Source of the DNA: Mesostigma viride
Taxonomy: Eukaryota > Streptophyta > Mesostigmatophyceae > Mesostigmatales > Mesostigmataceae
Assembly (NCBI GenBank): GCA_009746045.1
Contig: RPFO01000106.1
Coordinates: 52,501 to 116,500 of the forward strand
Length of the DNA stretch: 64,000 bases
Direction of reading: 5' to 3'
In this document: positions 49,298 through 62,115 of the stretch, in pieces
Layout: each line of letters starts with the position of its first letter
Position numbering within the stretch: position 1 is the stretch's first letter
Program-made: the position numbers and the translations under genes
The notes under the pieces: generated by a model
The model's database searches: none
What the model saw: only the letters and a program-made list of their open reading frames with translations
What the model was told of the DNA's origin: nothing

Positions 49298-51351
49298 ATG
49301 GCCGCTATTTGCCAGAATCAGCTTGCCTCGCTGGCTGGTATCGTCGTGCAAGCAAGCCCTCGTCTGTCCGCCAAGTCTCAGGCGTCGCGCGTCGCGGTCC
49401 GGTGTGAGCAGAAGGCTTCAGCACCCACGTCCGCGACGAAGCGTCGCACTGATGGGAGCTGCAGCGTGAGAAGCGACGCCGATGAGCAAAAGCTCGGCAG
49501 GCGTCTGGCTATCATCTCCCCACTTGCATTGCTGGCGCTAAGCAACGTCCCGTTGGCTCTTGCGGAGGGAAAGACGATTTTGGTGGTGGGTGCTACGGGA
49601 GCTACTGGCCAGCGCATTGTCAAGCAGCTGGACACGAGCAAGTACAACGTGGTAGCCGGTGCCCGTAATTTGGGAAAGGCTCAGAAACTAGGATTCAACC
49701 CAGCCGTGAAGTACGCCAAGATTGATGTCACTGATGACGTAAAGGTGATCGCCAAGGCCCTCGCTGAGAGCGGTGCTGATGTCGTCATCTGCGCCACGGG
49801 TAAGAACGCTGGACTTTCCAGATCATGCTTGCTACAAATATCTTCTACCGCGAGGGCTAGTTGTGTATTGGGCAGGAAATCCTTAGTAGAGTATCAAGTT
49901 CAAGGATTGCTTTTGGAGCCGTGTTTCTCCTTGCAGTTTCAACGCCCGGGAAGAGGAGGGGAGAAACGGCGAGAGAACCCATGAAAATGACAGGCCGAAT
50001 CTTGTGTGCACTGACACCTTGCTGGCCAATGTGTGCTCTGGGTGCCTGACACCTGGCACTGTGCGCAGGCTTTGTGCCGGGCAACCCCTTCAAGATGAGT
50101 GAGGAGGCCAAGGTGCGTGGACCAATCGGAAATGGGCTGAGGGGTCGGGGGGTGGGGACTAAGAATAGCCAGGGTCCGTGGACCAATAGGAAATGGGGCT
50201 GAGGGGTCGGGGGGTAGGGACTAAGAATACCCAGGGTCTGTGGACCAATAGGAGATGGGGCTGAGGGGTCGGAGGTTGGGGATTAGGAATAGCAAAGGTG
50301 CGTGGGCCAATAGGAAATGGGGTGTGGGGACTTACGGTTTCGACCTGTATCTACGCTGCCAATGGCATTGGTTTTGCAGCGCAGCTTGCCTTGTTTCTGA
50401 AACAATATCAAATCGGAGGGGGGAGCTGCATGCCCAAGGATCCAATGTCTGTGCTGCCCACTGTCTTTACTGAGATAACTTTCTTTACTGCCTGGACTCT
50501 GTCTATACTGTATTAACAGTCTGTACTGTGCATACTGTCTGTACTGTCTGTTTAATATTGGTATCGTCTGTGCTTGTTGTAGTCACATTATTGGCTTTAC
50601 TGGCATGCTTACCCATGCTCCTACATTGCGCCATGGTAAGAATTAACTAGTTTGCTCCGCTCGTGTAACAGACAAACCTACAGTGGCCACACGTTAGCTT
50701 TCAAGCACCACAGCCTACCATTTGCGCTGATGTCTTTTAGATGATTCATCTATTTAGATCATACCCTTGTGGACTCTGTGGGCCACATTTCCCTCCTACT
50801 CCCTCATGTGACCCTGCTCTCCCATCACCCCCCGCTTTCCCCCCTCTCCTCCTGGGCCATTCTCTCCCATGAATCCGCTCCCCCCCCTTCTGCAGAAAGT
50901 GGACAACGTTGGCACCCGCAACCTGGTCGACGCGTGCAAGTCGGCCGGCATCAAGCGCCTCGTCCTCGTCTCCTCGATCCTCACCAACGGTGTCGCCGCT
51001 GGCTTCGGCGACAGCCCCGGGTTCAAGATGACCAACATCTTTGGCGGCATCCTCGACCAGAAGCTCGTCGCCGAGAAGTACCTGATGGACTCGGGCATCG
51101 ACTACACCATCCTGCGCGCGGGCGGCCTGCGCAACGACGCGCCACCTGGCGCGCTCGTGGTCGCCCCCGAGGACACCCTGGCGAGTGGCGAGATCTCGCG
51201 CGACCTGCTGGCGTCGGCCGCGGTGGACGCCGTATTCGACAAGGGCGCGTCGAACCGTATCGTGGAGCTGATCCAGGAGGGCACGTGCACGGAGCCCTAC
51301 TGCCCACGGCCTGAGTGGACCCGCAAGGCTCGCGACAGCTGGTTCAAGTAA
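49298..51351 (+). CDS. Plastid atypical SDR / NAD(P)-binding Rossmann protein, At2g34460-like (3 exons, 333 aa)
   Basis: Exons are 49298-49799, 50069-50112 and 50896-51351 (1002 nt with stop; phases 1 and 0 agree). Residues 1 to about 60 are a Ser/Ala/Arg-rich plastid transit peptide with a VAVRC-like cleavage region. Residues 68-89 are RR followed by a hydrophobic stretch ending LALA, like a Tat thylakoid signal. The Rossmann core starts directly after it, with GATGATG at 98-104 for the dinucleotide. VICATGGFVPGNP, KVDNVGTRNLVDAC, RLVLVSSIL and YLMDSGIDYTILRAGGL follow, in the order seen in atypical SDRs. From memory this order is closest to Arabidopsis At2g34460, a plastid and plastoglobule protein. 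The substrate is unknown. ATG 49298 is preferred because the frame upstream opens only with GTG. Intron 2 begins with copies of the exon 2 donor. Another ycf39/TIC62-type SDR is the main alternative identity. Confidence 0.9.
50160..50320 (+). repeat. Copies of the exon 2 donor in SDR gene intron 2
   Basis: The true boundary is GAGGCCAAG|GTGCGTGGACC at 50112/50113. The 5' end of the intron repeats with a period of about 60 bp at 50166, 50226 and 50287: CCAGGGTCCGTGG, CCAGGGTCTGTGG and CAAAGGTGCGTGG, each followed by a CCAATAGGA-type segment. All keep GT. Confidence 0.85.
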
Positions 51352-51440
51352 GCTGGTTCGAGCGAGCTGGTTCAAGTAAGCTGGTTTAAATAAGCTGCAT
51401 GGTTCAAGTGAGCTGCCAAGTGAGCTAGTTCAAGTGAGTG
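51338..51440 (+). repeat. Repeats of the stop-codon region of the SDR gene
   Basis: AGCTGGTTCAAGTAA contains the last codons and the stop. AGCTGGTT-type units recur about six times over 100 bp downstream (GGTTCGAGCGAGC, GGTTCAAGTAAGC, GGTTTAAATAAGC and others). The 3' UTR thus begins as copies of the coding end. Confidence 0.8.
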
Positions 51441-51715
51441 GGGCTGGCCACCCACCTTGATTTGAGACAAGTCGAACTTTTATTTGGATGGGCACTGGGT
51501 ATAGTAAGTAAGTAAGTTTTTGCATGTCATTTGCAGAGGCATGCCACGGATCGAATACTATGCTCTTCTCATGATAATAACACAAAAGTGAAAACAAAGA
51601 TAACCTGCATCATGCCAGCCCCCAACTCTATGGCAGCACTAGATGAAGATGCTATAACCCTCCTGGGCATTATTAATGTGATGAGGTACGTCCGCCCATG
51701 TGCTTGCATTAAATT

Positions 51716-52097
51716 AAAACTAAATTAAATTATAACATGACTCCGTTGGGAGATCATGTAGCACATATTCCTTACTGGATGGATAGAGGTGGGTGAGGCA
51801 GCCGAAGCCGCGAAACCTAGCTAATCTAACTCTAATTAAGCTAATCTAATCTAGAAAACCCTAGCTACTCTACTCAGCAAAGCGCCCCTTCCTCTTGGGG
51901 GGAGGGGGCTTGCCCACAGGGGCTGGCGTGTGAGCCTGGACAATCTTCTGCTGGCCAAAGAAGATAGAGGGAGTGAATTAATTAATTAATTAATTAATTA
52001 GGAACATAACTATGTTGGGAGTATATGTAGCACGTAGCCCTTGAGAAGGGGCATATGGCCTATAATACATTCTAAGCTACTTCCTGCAAGGGTGGCG
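51716..52097 (-). mobile_element. Two LINE-type tail fragments left of the LTR element
   Basis: 51873-51950 (minus) encodes VGKPPPPKRKGRF, the LINE C-terminus seen at 25112. It ends in a hairpin and ATTTA-rich tail at 51716-51780. A second fragment with (AATT)n and a hairpin (51973-52097) is cut by the LTR element; its other half is at 60742-60860. Confidence 0.65.
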
Positions 52098-52827
52098 TGT
52101 AACAGAATAAAATGGTGGTCTCTGCTCCACTAAATGCACAGATCTTTTACCTCCTGTCATTAAAGACAGAACGGACTTATCAAACCCCAAGAGACAGGGG
52201 AGATTCCTAGCACTCTCCAGGAATCGTAGAGGGTGGTCGTTTCCCGTCTAGAGGCCTCTCCTACGAGACGGTACTTACGCGATAGAGAGCGGTGGTTCCC
52301 TTTTGGTCGGGCGTCTCTCTGCTTGTTCATACAGACACAAGACTTCCTGTCTATCGGATATGGCTGTCCAATAACAGGGCCTGAAGTGAGCATGTTTGGT
52401 TATTAGAAATAACTTCACATAATTGGGGGTATCCGCGTGATGGCTATGGTGACAAACAGGCAAAGCTTATGTCCCCGCCGACACAGAGGAGTCCAACGCA
52501 ATCCTACAGGTCTCAGCCAATCAGAACACAGATGAACCGGTAAGGTTCTCTCTCTGTATGCTTTACACCCCTAACTTACGAAAGATACTAACTGACATCA
52601 GTCAGATTACACATAGATTCCAAGGTACTGTCCCGTACCGTCCAGGGCCCAACACAAAGGACCATCAAAAGGGCACTCCGCATATAAGTCCCAAAAAGTC
52701 AAGTCAGGCCAGGAATCATTACACTTTGGCCGTACAAAAGACTCAGCCATTTACACTGAACGCTGAACTCCAAGTTCACGTCCACTTGGATGTAACAGTA
52801 TACACACTGTCAGAAAATACTGTTACA
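52098..52827 (-). repeat. 3' LTR (730 bp)
   Basis: Nearly identical to 60003-60736. I see one substitution (G at about 52290 against A) and a 4-bp indel (TGAT absent here). TG...CA ends are present. Confidence 0.9.
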
Positions 52828-55800
52828 TTCCTCCCCCCAAGAACAGAGCTACCAGCTCTGCCAAACAGACCAGTCGCATGACTGCCAACATCCCCACAGG
52901 CCTCAAGTCTCCGCCAACACGGCATCATGGACCCTGCAAGGAACTGAGTCTATGGACAAAGGAAAAGGTCTTCAAAGCACAGGCTGGCCGCACGACCCAG
53001 TTATCCCTCCAGGCCTTAAGTCTCGACCACAAAGGCGTCATCAACCCTCTTGGGAACTGAGTTCATGGGCAAGACTCACAGCCTGAACACATAACACACA
53101 ACCTATCTGGGGAGGAAGTTGTCACACTAACACAATACTCAAAAACACAGAAATCACATAAAACAAAACCCAAAATAAACTTAAAACCAACTACTGTCTT
53201 CTCCTGGGACTCCAGCCAGAGAAAAGACGAACTGGTACTGGGCTCATCCTGCAACTCATGACAGAGAAAAGACCCTAGTACTATCCAAGTACAATGTCAT
53301 CACAACTGGTATCAAACAAGGCAGGTGAAAGGAACAGCCGCCTTAAAGCTGCTGAAGACTGAAAAAGTCTGGAAACAGGACTGGAACTGGAACTGGAACT
53401 GGAACTGGAACTGGAAATAGCAACTGGAAGCAGATCTGGAATTGGAAAAAGAACTGGAACTGGATATGCTGGTACAGAAAGTGTCTTCTAAAGAAAGGCA
53501 AGTATGGCCTCAAAAGACACATAAGCAGAGAATAAGGAACCACAGTGTTGAGAGGGCTCACTCATGGAATCCGCCATGCCCATCACAGTAAGCATCATAA
53601 CAGATTCTCTCTGCCTATTCCACTAGCAACAAAGACTGTGCCATATCTGCACATCCCAAACTGGATCCATAGAAAGTAGGTAGGCTGCACCAAGTCCACG
53701 CGTCCAAGACAAGGTCTCCCACAACTGGATCAGTGCAAGCACGTTGTAAAAACTGATCTCCAAAATCTGGCCACCCCAGATTCTCCATCCCATGCAAATC
53801 TGGCCACTCCAGATTCTCCATCCAAGGTCCACGTACTGGATTGCATGTCAACACTGGATCGCTCCAAGAAGGAAAACTGCAGCAGGAAGACTCCGGATGT
53901 CAACCACTAGAAGCATAACTTGTTGACCAAAGCATTCGGACCACAATTGTCATGTAGACCATAGGCCCAGAACTGGAAGACAGAAAATGTCCTAAGGCCC
54001 TCATTCAGGTGACCACAGCAAATCCGCCAAGAAGGCACAGGTCACCAGGACCGAATGGGATCTATGAGGTAACAAAAGAAGAAACTGAAAATCCCAATCA
54101 GTTTCACAGGCAATTAGTGATGTCCATCTGCCATAGACCTCATAGATCTCCTCCCCTCTAAGACAAGACTCAGGGGGCGAGGGTGAGGGAAAGCCTGCAG
54201 CCACATCTCAACCCACAAACAAGTGGCCCTAAATGAACAAGGCACACTCATCAGTCTCTCGCAACTGGAATGGTGAAGCAACCAACGGTCTTGGAACGAC
54301 TCAGGTAACCCAAGACCGCGACCATCATCAAGGCTCAATGCATCACTCACTGCCAAGGGTGAGTGACACCTTAGACCAAGGCAATTCAGCACATGATTGA
54401 TCATGCAGAGCCATGGTCCAACTACTCAACAGCTGGTAAACTGGAGACAACCAGCACGTAAGCGTAGTCATTCATCTGTCCGCCTCGGGTAAACTGGAAA
54501 CAACCAGAAGGCACTGGCCAAACAGAGGTACTGTCTCTGCATGGTGACCTGGATACCACCAGCAGACAAACTCGTTCCCAAATCTGCCACTGATTAACTG
54601 GATGCAATCAGCAGGCATACTGCCAACAATCTGCCAACGGCGTGGTCACAGGACAGTCATGGGTTAGTCACAGGAAGGGCCCGGGTGGAGCCAGCCAACC
54701 CTGTCAAGGTGTAGGGGTGAGGGCATCTCAAACCCACAAGACGACAAGGTCAGACAGGCTCCCTCTGGACATAAGATGTTCCTGTGAGACCACACAACAT
54801 GGATTAATCCTTGACAGCCATAAGGTTGCAGATTGATGTCAAGCAGCGGGTAAGGCTGACGAGGTCAACACAAAGAAAGCTCACAGCTCCTAGGTTAAGA
54901 CTCTCAGCAACAGTATCACAACCCATCCTAGGTACAAAAATTGTCCATTGATCCAGAACGCTGTTGTACTGTGGGCAGCTCAAGGGCGGAAGGGTCCGTC
55001 AGCATAGAGAAATACTCAAGAGCTGTAGCAAGACCCCTTGCATCATGTACAACTGAAGGTGAGTGAGTAGGCACTCAGGGTACAGATGCCAGCATACTGT
55101 TGTACCCAATTAAAACTCTATCAGAGAGAGGCTCTCAGACAGACATGAGAGGATACCACAAAGTCCACTCATGGGAGGCAGCAAGATAGACAAAGAAATG
55201 AACAGAGGTGAGAGGTGAGAGCTTCCCAAGACAAGGATTAGCAAGCAAGGAAAGATCAGAAGGGGGTCAAGAGGACAGTGACAAGGATCAATAACAAAGG
55301 CAAGCAATTGACAAGCAGTGGGAGTTAGAGCAACAAGAGTCACCGGTAAACTCCACACTTAATGAATGCTCGTCTGCATCCCTGTTATGATAGCCACAAA
55401 ACGTCCTTGACACACCCTAGCAACTCTGTTCATGATGTCCACTGCTCCAAAAGATGCACACCATTAGGCCACTCCATAGGCCGTGCGAATACTCAAAGCT
55501 CTCATAACGGTGAGAACTGAAGAAGATGAGTACTCTAGGTATGCACACAGTCTGTATACCTGGTGCACTGGAGTCACAGACTGCACGCGGAGAGAGAGAG
55601 CTTGAAAACAGGGAATCACATGAGAAGTATGACTCCCACTGTTTGTGACCATATGAACTTCATCAGTAGTCAGCAGACAGCTAACAAGAAAGGCTTACAT
55701 GCAGAGAAAGCCCAACTGATTGAAGTCCAGGTCACTGAGGAAAAAGCAACATAAGTAAAACTCAGCCATGGCGTACTGGCACATCATTTACCCTCAGGCA

Positions 55801-58800
55801 AGCTCTTATAAGACTGCAAACAACCAAAACCTCGTGGGGATTCTGGTATATCCAACACTGGGACAGATGCTAGTGACTGCTTTCATGACTGAAAAACAAC
55901 TGTCACGCATCTATCAACCAACTGTACATCTTTCCATAATAAGGCAACCAGGGGCAACTGTATAGACGTCATCCATGATAAGCACAACGTAGATACACCA
56001 TCCCAATGGCCACAAGAAAGATGTAAACCTGAGTGACTGACGTAAGAGTTAGGCACTTGGAATCTACAGGCAGCCTTGGCAGGGTTAGGAGAGAAACAAA
56101 CTATTTTCTCCCAACAGGCAGCCCAAAACTGGTACAGAAAATACCGGCAGCCTTGGCAGCCGGGGTTAGGAGACAAACAAAGCTGGCGTCTCCCAACAGG
56201 CGACCTAAAACTAGAACTAAACAGTACAGGCAACCTTGGCAGGGTCAGGAGACAAACAAACTGTTTCTCCCAACAGGTGGCCTATAATACTATATAATAC
56301 TGTATGGCCTAAATCAGGTGACAGGGAGACTGTTAGTGGCTCCCCTAAGCAGCAGGTCTTGACCAAGACATGTGGTGACAACACGTAACAGCCCACGTGT
56401 CTAGGACAAGCCAGCTGTAAAACTATGACTACAGCGGATTGCTAAAAGGCACTATTGCCAACCTGAGTCATCAAGGGCAGGCGTAAAGTACGTCCTATGC
56501 AGCGAACTTGATGACCATACTCCTTATGGGACCCAGTGAACAAGCATCCTTTCTACTAAAAAAAGAAGAAAAGGAAAGACTTGACCCAACCCATTACAAT
56601 GTTCTCAGCAGTGAACAAAATAGCTAGTTCACGCAATCAAGGCACCTATGTGTGCAAGACCAGAGAACATGGCAGGGATGCACCCAAGGAGGCACTGCAG
56701 AAGCATGCACTCAAAAGAGGCACCGCAGTAGCTACCTACAGCTGCAAGATGTCTATGCAACTGAAGAGGTGCACATCATACTATCTATAGAGTGCAGTAC
56801 TCTATCACATCTACAGAGGCAAGCCAAGCCATAGATGCAATAGAGCACACCATCCATAGATAATACAAGTGCCCGTGACTTAACCCAGGACAGGGGTACA
56901 AGTTTCAGCCTGCACCAAGAAATAACATTGAATGCTGGCTGACCCAAGTCCTGGTTGTATTCTAAATAAACTACTGACTATCAAAACCATCCTGGAATAG
57001 ATAGCCTTTCTATTACTAACTATAGCTGTGTGCTGGTACGTGCCAGAACCATGCACAAGGTGTCTGGTCAGATCCACACCCTCCCAGAAAATTTTTACGG
57101 TGGGTGAGACCCTACAATGTACCAGATACACTACTAGAGGGCAGTGACAGGCACCAATCAAAACATTTACTCCACGCAAGCCTATGGTGAGTGCTAAAAG
57201 CTCAGACTCACACAGCAATGCTAAAACAGCATCACAGGCATGGAATAATGGAATGATGGGAACAACTAGGTTGTTCTCCTCCCACCCTATGGGGGAAGAA
57301 GCCAGCACTCCCTAACTAGGCACGCAGGTGTTAGGCACAACACCGTCAAGGTGTCAGCAGTATTACAGCACACCTTAAGAGACATGGGACTGTCACCCTT
57401 TTTACAAGCCATGACTAGAACAGGGAAAAGACCTTCCTCCAAACTGCTTACAGGACTGGGTCTTCTCCATTCTAGCATCATGGTGGTGAACAGAAAGAAA
57501 AATGTCTCATCCCCTAGGCATCTCTTCTGCAACCAAAAGAGATCACCAGGTGCCCACCTGCTTTTCGAGATGTTGGCCTAGCAGATGCCGTTGCAGCAGA
57601 CGACGCTGTCGCCACAACCAGTGTCTAATCACCAAGAAAATGTCCTCAAATGAGGACATTTTCAAGCACGGATACCATGTGTAATAACTAACACATGTCA
57701 ACAAATCCATGGGTACGGTATGGAACCATGTTCATTTATGATATGTTCAAGAGTTGCAATGCTTAACATCCATGAAATATGCTCATTGTATAATTGTTTA
57801 CGATTTATGAATGCAGGGGGGTCGCTATGCGAGTGACCAAATAGCACTCAAGTCAACAATATGCCAAGAAAGAAGGCATGGCCAGGTCATGGCTGGTCCT
57901 GAAAATGCACCCAGGGTGCCCACAACATGTCTATGTTACGCCCTCGCAGTCCTAGACCCTGCAGCCTGCCAGGGGGGGGCACAAAATGTAACTGGCAGCC
58001 AGGGACCATGGTGCAGGCCAAACAGCAGGTGTAAAGCTAGCTCAGTCCAAAGAGTGAAATATGAAGCAAATACTGGCCAAGGTTAGGTCCATGATCGTTA
58101 GTAGAGGCTCGGCTGCCACCACGGTGCTAAACCATGATGCTGAACCCTTACGTTATATATAAAACATATACTGCAAAGAGGCACAAGTTGTAACACAAGC
58201 ACAATGTAAACATGACAAGCTCAAGTTTCCAAGCCAGTCTTGATCACTTGGACATGAGTTGAAGCATTAGAAACATATGGGCAATATACCAGCAAGCCTT
58301 GAAAAACTTCTCAGCAACAAGGCAGTATATGTGTTGAATCAAACTACCACATCGCAACTAAGCACAGCGACTTCTACTTGCTGCTGTTTTGATAACGCAA
58401 GGCCGTTTACCTTTTCAGTGACGCAACGGGAAAAGAAAGTACTGCCCAGCAAACTTCCGTTATTCCCCGGACATGAACGTAATCAAAACCACGAAGTTGG
58501 GCATTGAAAGCAACCGGAATTATCACGTCTGCGGGAGTTACAGGTTACAATCCGCTTAACTCGCTTACTTAGAACGATGCGGTTGAGAATGACAGTCGGA
58601 ACCTTGTTCTTGACGTGCGCCCAGGCCGCCAGCTGCGCGGGCCAGCTCAAGAAATATATATTAAAGGACGGCGACGCGTGGGAAGCACCCAGCCTTGCGG
58701 CAAAAGAAAAATATGGCTCGCGCTCGCCCTGGTTTTCGCCAGGCGCGACTGCGACATCACGACGAAAAAATAGAGACTCTTTGACGCATGCAACTGCCCA

Positions 58801-60002
58801 GGTCCCTCTTCTCCCCATGTCGCCCATAAACCCAGAAGCGTACCATAACCCATACTCGCGATATCCGCAGCGCCTGGGCGGAAAAAGAAATTGTAAAACC
58901 GAACTGCGATCTGACCTATCATGCGATCTACGTAGCTCTCAGATTTTCTTCAACAATGCCAAAATCCGTTCATGAACAAAATTTTCGACATATACAAAGC
59001 ACCTGCACGTGAAGAATAGCATCTTCGAAATCACTAGGTGACGATCTAAAATGCTGTCTTCGTCCGGGGCAAAATAATGCCCTATAACATTCAGGCAAGC
59101 CTCGGAACTGGCACGACCCCATAGCCGCCACTCGACAAAACACTCGATTGCATTGCGATGTTCTTGCTGTTGTAGGTACTTTTCGTCGCCTCATATTTTC
59201 CAGGTACGGTCGACCCCTGTCGACCCCAGGGGCTTGGCGCGCTCAGTACCTATCCCAGTTTCGCGCCAAAACACACCAAGTGACCCTAGGACCAAATTTG
59301 GCGCCAAAACCACGCCCCTGACCCCCCCCGTCTCAAACGAGGACTATGTCCTCAAATGAGGACATTTGGTTTTTGGACACCAGATGTCGCTGCTACAGCA
59401 AAACGTCGGCGCTAGAGCGAAAGGTTGTTGCCGAAACATGAAGATGTTGTCACTAAAACTGGCAGATGTAGTCGTTGAAAAAGAAGGCATTGGCACGACT
59501 AGAAGAACTCGTTACCACCACCACACTGTGTCGGCTGATTGTTGTTGTCGTGTAGAGCTCGTTGCCGTTTCAGCGGGTCGGGCAGATTGACGCAGTGTCG
59601 AATAGGCGACAGCAGCAGAATCACTTGAGTTGGCTCGTCTGGTGCGTTAGCTTGGGCTCAGGAAAATGTGCTCTGGCTCGGCTTGTTCGTGAGAACCGGT
59701 ATGCCAGACGCATAGCCTACTCCGCAACACAGACTGCAAAAATAAATGCGCTGCACAGTGAAGAATGCGCTCTATACAGTTCAGCAGGGTTAGTGAAACC
59801 GCCAGGTGACTGGCCGCTGAGCTAGATAGAAAGCTTTCTTCTAAATGTCTCAACCAGGACGAATGCTATCGTTCTTGTTCTTCCCTCGGTAGAAAAAACG
59901 TTGGTAGGCGGAAATGGTTGATGTATACTGAAAGAGTCAGTACACGGAAACTCGTCCCATGCTTTGATAAGTCTGTTCAGAGGTCAAACCTCCGATTACC
60001 AA

Positions 60003-60736
60003 TGTAACAGAATAAAATGGTGGTCTCTGCTCCACTAAATGCACAGATCTTTTACCTCCTGTCATTAAAGACAGAACGGACTTATCAAACCCCAAGAGAC
60101 AGGGGAGATTCCTAGCACTCTCCAGGAATCGTAGAGGGTGGTCGTTTCCCGTCTAGAGGCCTCTCCTACGAGACGGTACTTACGCGATAGAGAGCAGTGG
60201 TTCCCTTTTGGTCGGGCGTCTCTCTGCTTGTTCATACAGACACAAGACTTCCTGTCTATCGGATATGGCTGTCCAATAACAGGGCCTGAAGTGAGCATGT
60301 TTGGTTATTAGAAATAACTTCACATAATTGGGGGTATCCGCGTGATGGCTATGGTGACAAACAGGCAAAGCTTATGTCCCCGCCGACACAGAGGAGTCCA
60401 ACGCAATCCTACAGGTCTCAGCCAATCAGAACACAGATGAACCGGTAAGGTTCTCTCTCTGTATGCTTTACACCCCTAACTTACGAAAGATACTAACTGA
60501 CATTGATCAGTCAGATTACACATAGATTCCAAGGTACTGTCCCGTACCGTCCAGGGCCCAACACAAAGGACCATCAAAAGGGCACTCCGCATATAAGTCC
60601 CAAAAAGTCAAGTCAGGCCAGGAATCATTACACTTTGGCCGTACAAAAGACTCAGCCATTTACACTGAACGCTGAACTCCAAGTTCACGTCCACTTGGAT
60701 GTAACAGTATACACACTGTCAGAAAATACTGTTACA
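60003..60736 (-). repeat. 5' LTR (734 bp)
   Basis: Partner of 52098-52827, with an extra TGAT near 60505. The minus strand has CTTATATGC near 60590, a possible TATA box. Confidence 0.9.
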
Positions 60737-60865
60737 TGGCGGGAATGTAAACGACACTTGCTCTAGGTGCACCAGGGCACCTGCACCCCCCAGAGTCTTG
60801 GGCAACACCCAGCTAAGGGGAGCCCGTAATAGGGGGGGAAGATCAGCATAGCTTCCAGTAGCCCG

Positions 60866-61412
60866 CCGCTGCCACGGCTGCTAGACGGGACGGAGGTCCC
60901 GTTTCGTGATCGCTTTAAACTGCTGGGGAGCATGCTTCCTGACACCGCCGCCGATGTGGACACCCGCATCGGCCTGGCCTGGGCTCGGCACCGTTCGCTC
61001 AAAACCTACTGGCACTCGAAGGTCCTCGGCGAGCATCGCAAGTGCCTGCTCCTCAAGGTCCTGGTCCTCACGGTGCTCACGTATGGCGCCGAGGGAGGAA
61101 CGCTCACGGACACGCTGGCGGCCAAGCTAAACGGCACGGTAACCAGGATGCTCCGTCAGGCCGCCTGAATGTAGGGTTCTCCACGCATACCTGTCTTTAG
61201 AATCTTTGTACCAGGGCATGCCTCGCATTTCGGACGAGATTAGACAGCGTAGGATAGCATTCACGAGTAGGACATCTTGCTCGCACCAGCCAGGTAGACA
61301 CCGACCTCGGTCTGGCCGGTCCCCAGCGGCTTGGCCAGCCGGGGCGGCATATCCTGACCTGGCCTGGTCCCAAGGACATTCCTAAGAAGGTAGGCAAACA
61401 TGTCATAAATTA
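60866..61412 (+). pseudogene. LINE reverse transcriptase C-terminal fragment
   Basis: 60866-61168 translates LLDGTEVPFRDRFKLLGSML, then VDTRIGLAWARHRSLKTYW and VLVLTVLTYGAEGGTL. This aligns with the 30.3-30.5 kb LINE. After a frame break, VGHLARTSQVDTDLGLAG and ILTWPGPKDIPKK follow to about 61405. An (AATT)n tract then joins it to the opposite-oriented 61420-61690 element. Confidence 0.8.
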
Positions 61413-61419
61413 ATTAATT

Positions 61420-61690
61420 AATTAGGAACATAACTCCGTTGGGAGTAAATGTAGCACATATCCCAGAGAGGGCCATATGGCTTTTAATACATTCTGGGCT
61501 ACTTCCTGCAAGGGTGGGAATGTAAACGACACTTGCTCGAGGTGCACCAGGGCACCTGCACCCCCATGATCTATCAAGCTATACCCAGCGAAGGGGGAGC
61601 CTGTCATGGTGGGGGAAGATCAGCGTGGCTATGCACAAGCTAGGCATGGCTTCTCATCATGCAGAGAGTGGCTCTCTGTATAGGCAGGGC
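61420..61690 (-). repeat. Dispersed element, inverted copy of 32556-32815
   Basis: Minus-strand copy with tail AATT units at 61404-61425, the hairpin-bearing end, and CTTGCAGGAAGTAGCCCAGA. It includes the undisturbed version of the LTR insertion site. Confidence 0.6.
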
Positions 61691-61839
61691 TGAGCTAATT
61701 CTTAATGCAGCATCCATGGGCGGTCCAGTATAGGCAGGGCGTAGCTAAATTTGTAAATGCATCATCCATGGCCATTATGGCGCACATGCGCTGGGGCCGC
61801 GTCACTATACTTTTCGTCCGAGGGTAGTAAAAAGGATCC

Positions 61840-62115
61840 GAGGCGTAAATTACGAGGTGGTAATTTACGGCACAGACTACTCTTACCGTTTGTATAAGAG
61901 TTCGGATCTTTCTCGTAAGCTACGAGTTAGATCCGAGGTAAGATCCGACGTCGTAATTTACGAGGTAGTAATTTACGAGGTAGTAATTTACGAGGTAGTA
62001 ATGTACGAGGTAGTAATGTACGAGGTAGTAATGTACGAGGTAGTAATTTACGAGGTAGTAAGGTACGAGGTAGTAATTTGCGAGGTAGTAATTTACGAGT
62101 TGGTAATTTACGATC
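61840..62115 (+). repeat. 15-bp minisatellite TACGAGGTAGTAATT
   Basis: About ten near-perfect units at 61945-62110, with degenerate units outside (TACGAGTTAGATCCG, TACGAGGTGGTAATT). The unit is a multiple of three, so it reads as a false YEVVI repeat protein. No gene signal flanks it. Confidence 0.93.

Larger units (their letters stand above)
52098..60736 (-). mobile_element. LTR retrotransposon without recognisable gag-pol
   Basis: LTRs lie at 52098-52827 and 60003-60736, each bounded by TGTAACAG and CTGTTACA. A 5-bp duplication TGGCG lies at 52093-52097 and 60737-60741. Orientation is minus: TTGGTAATCGGAGG follows the right LTR (PBS-like, beginning TGG after one base), and the purine tract CTTGGGGGGAGGAA precedes the left LTR. 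The 7.2-kb interior has only short frames and no protease, integrase or reverse transcriptase motif that I can see. It holds (GGAACT)n at 53373-53470 and a unit of about 75 bp in three copies at 56060-56285. A related uninterrupted site at 61500-61525 confirms insertion. Confidence 0.88.

Noticed and set aside
53063..59853. Short frames inside the LTR element as gag-pol remnants
   Set aside because: None shows protease, integrase, reverse transcriptase or RNase H motifs; a weak RNase-H-like ESELLALT at about 57.2 kb is too short to support a call.
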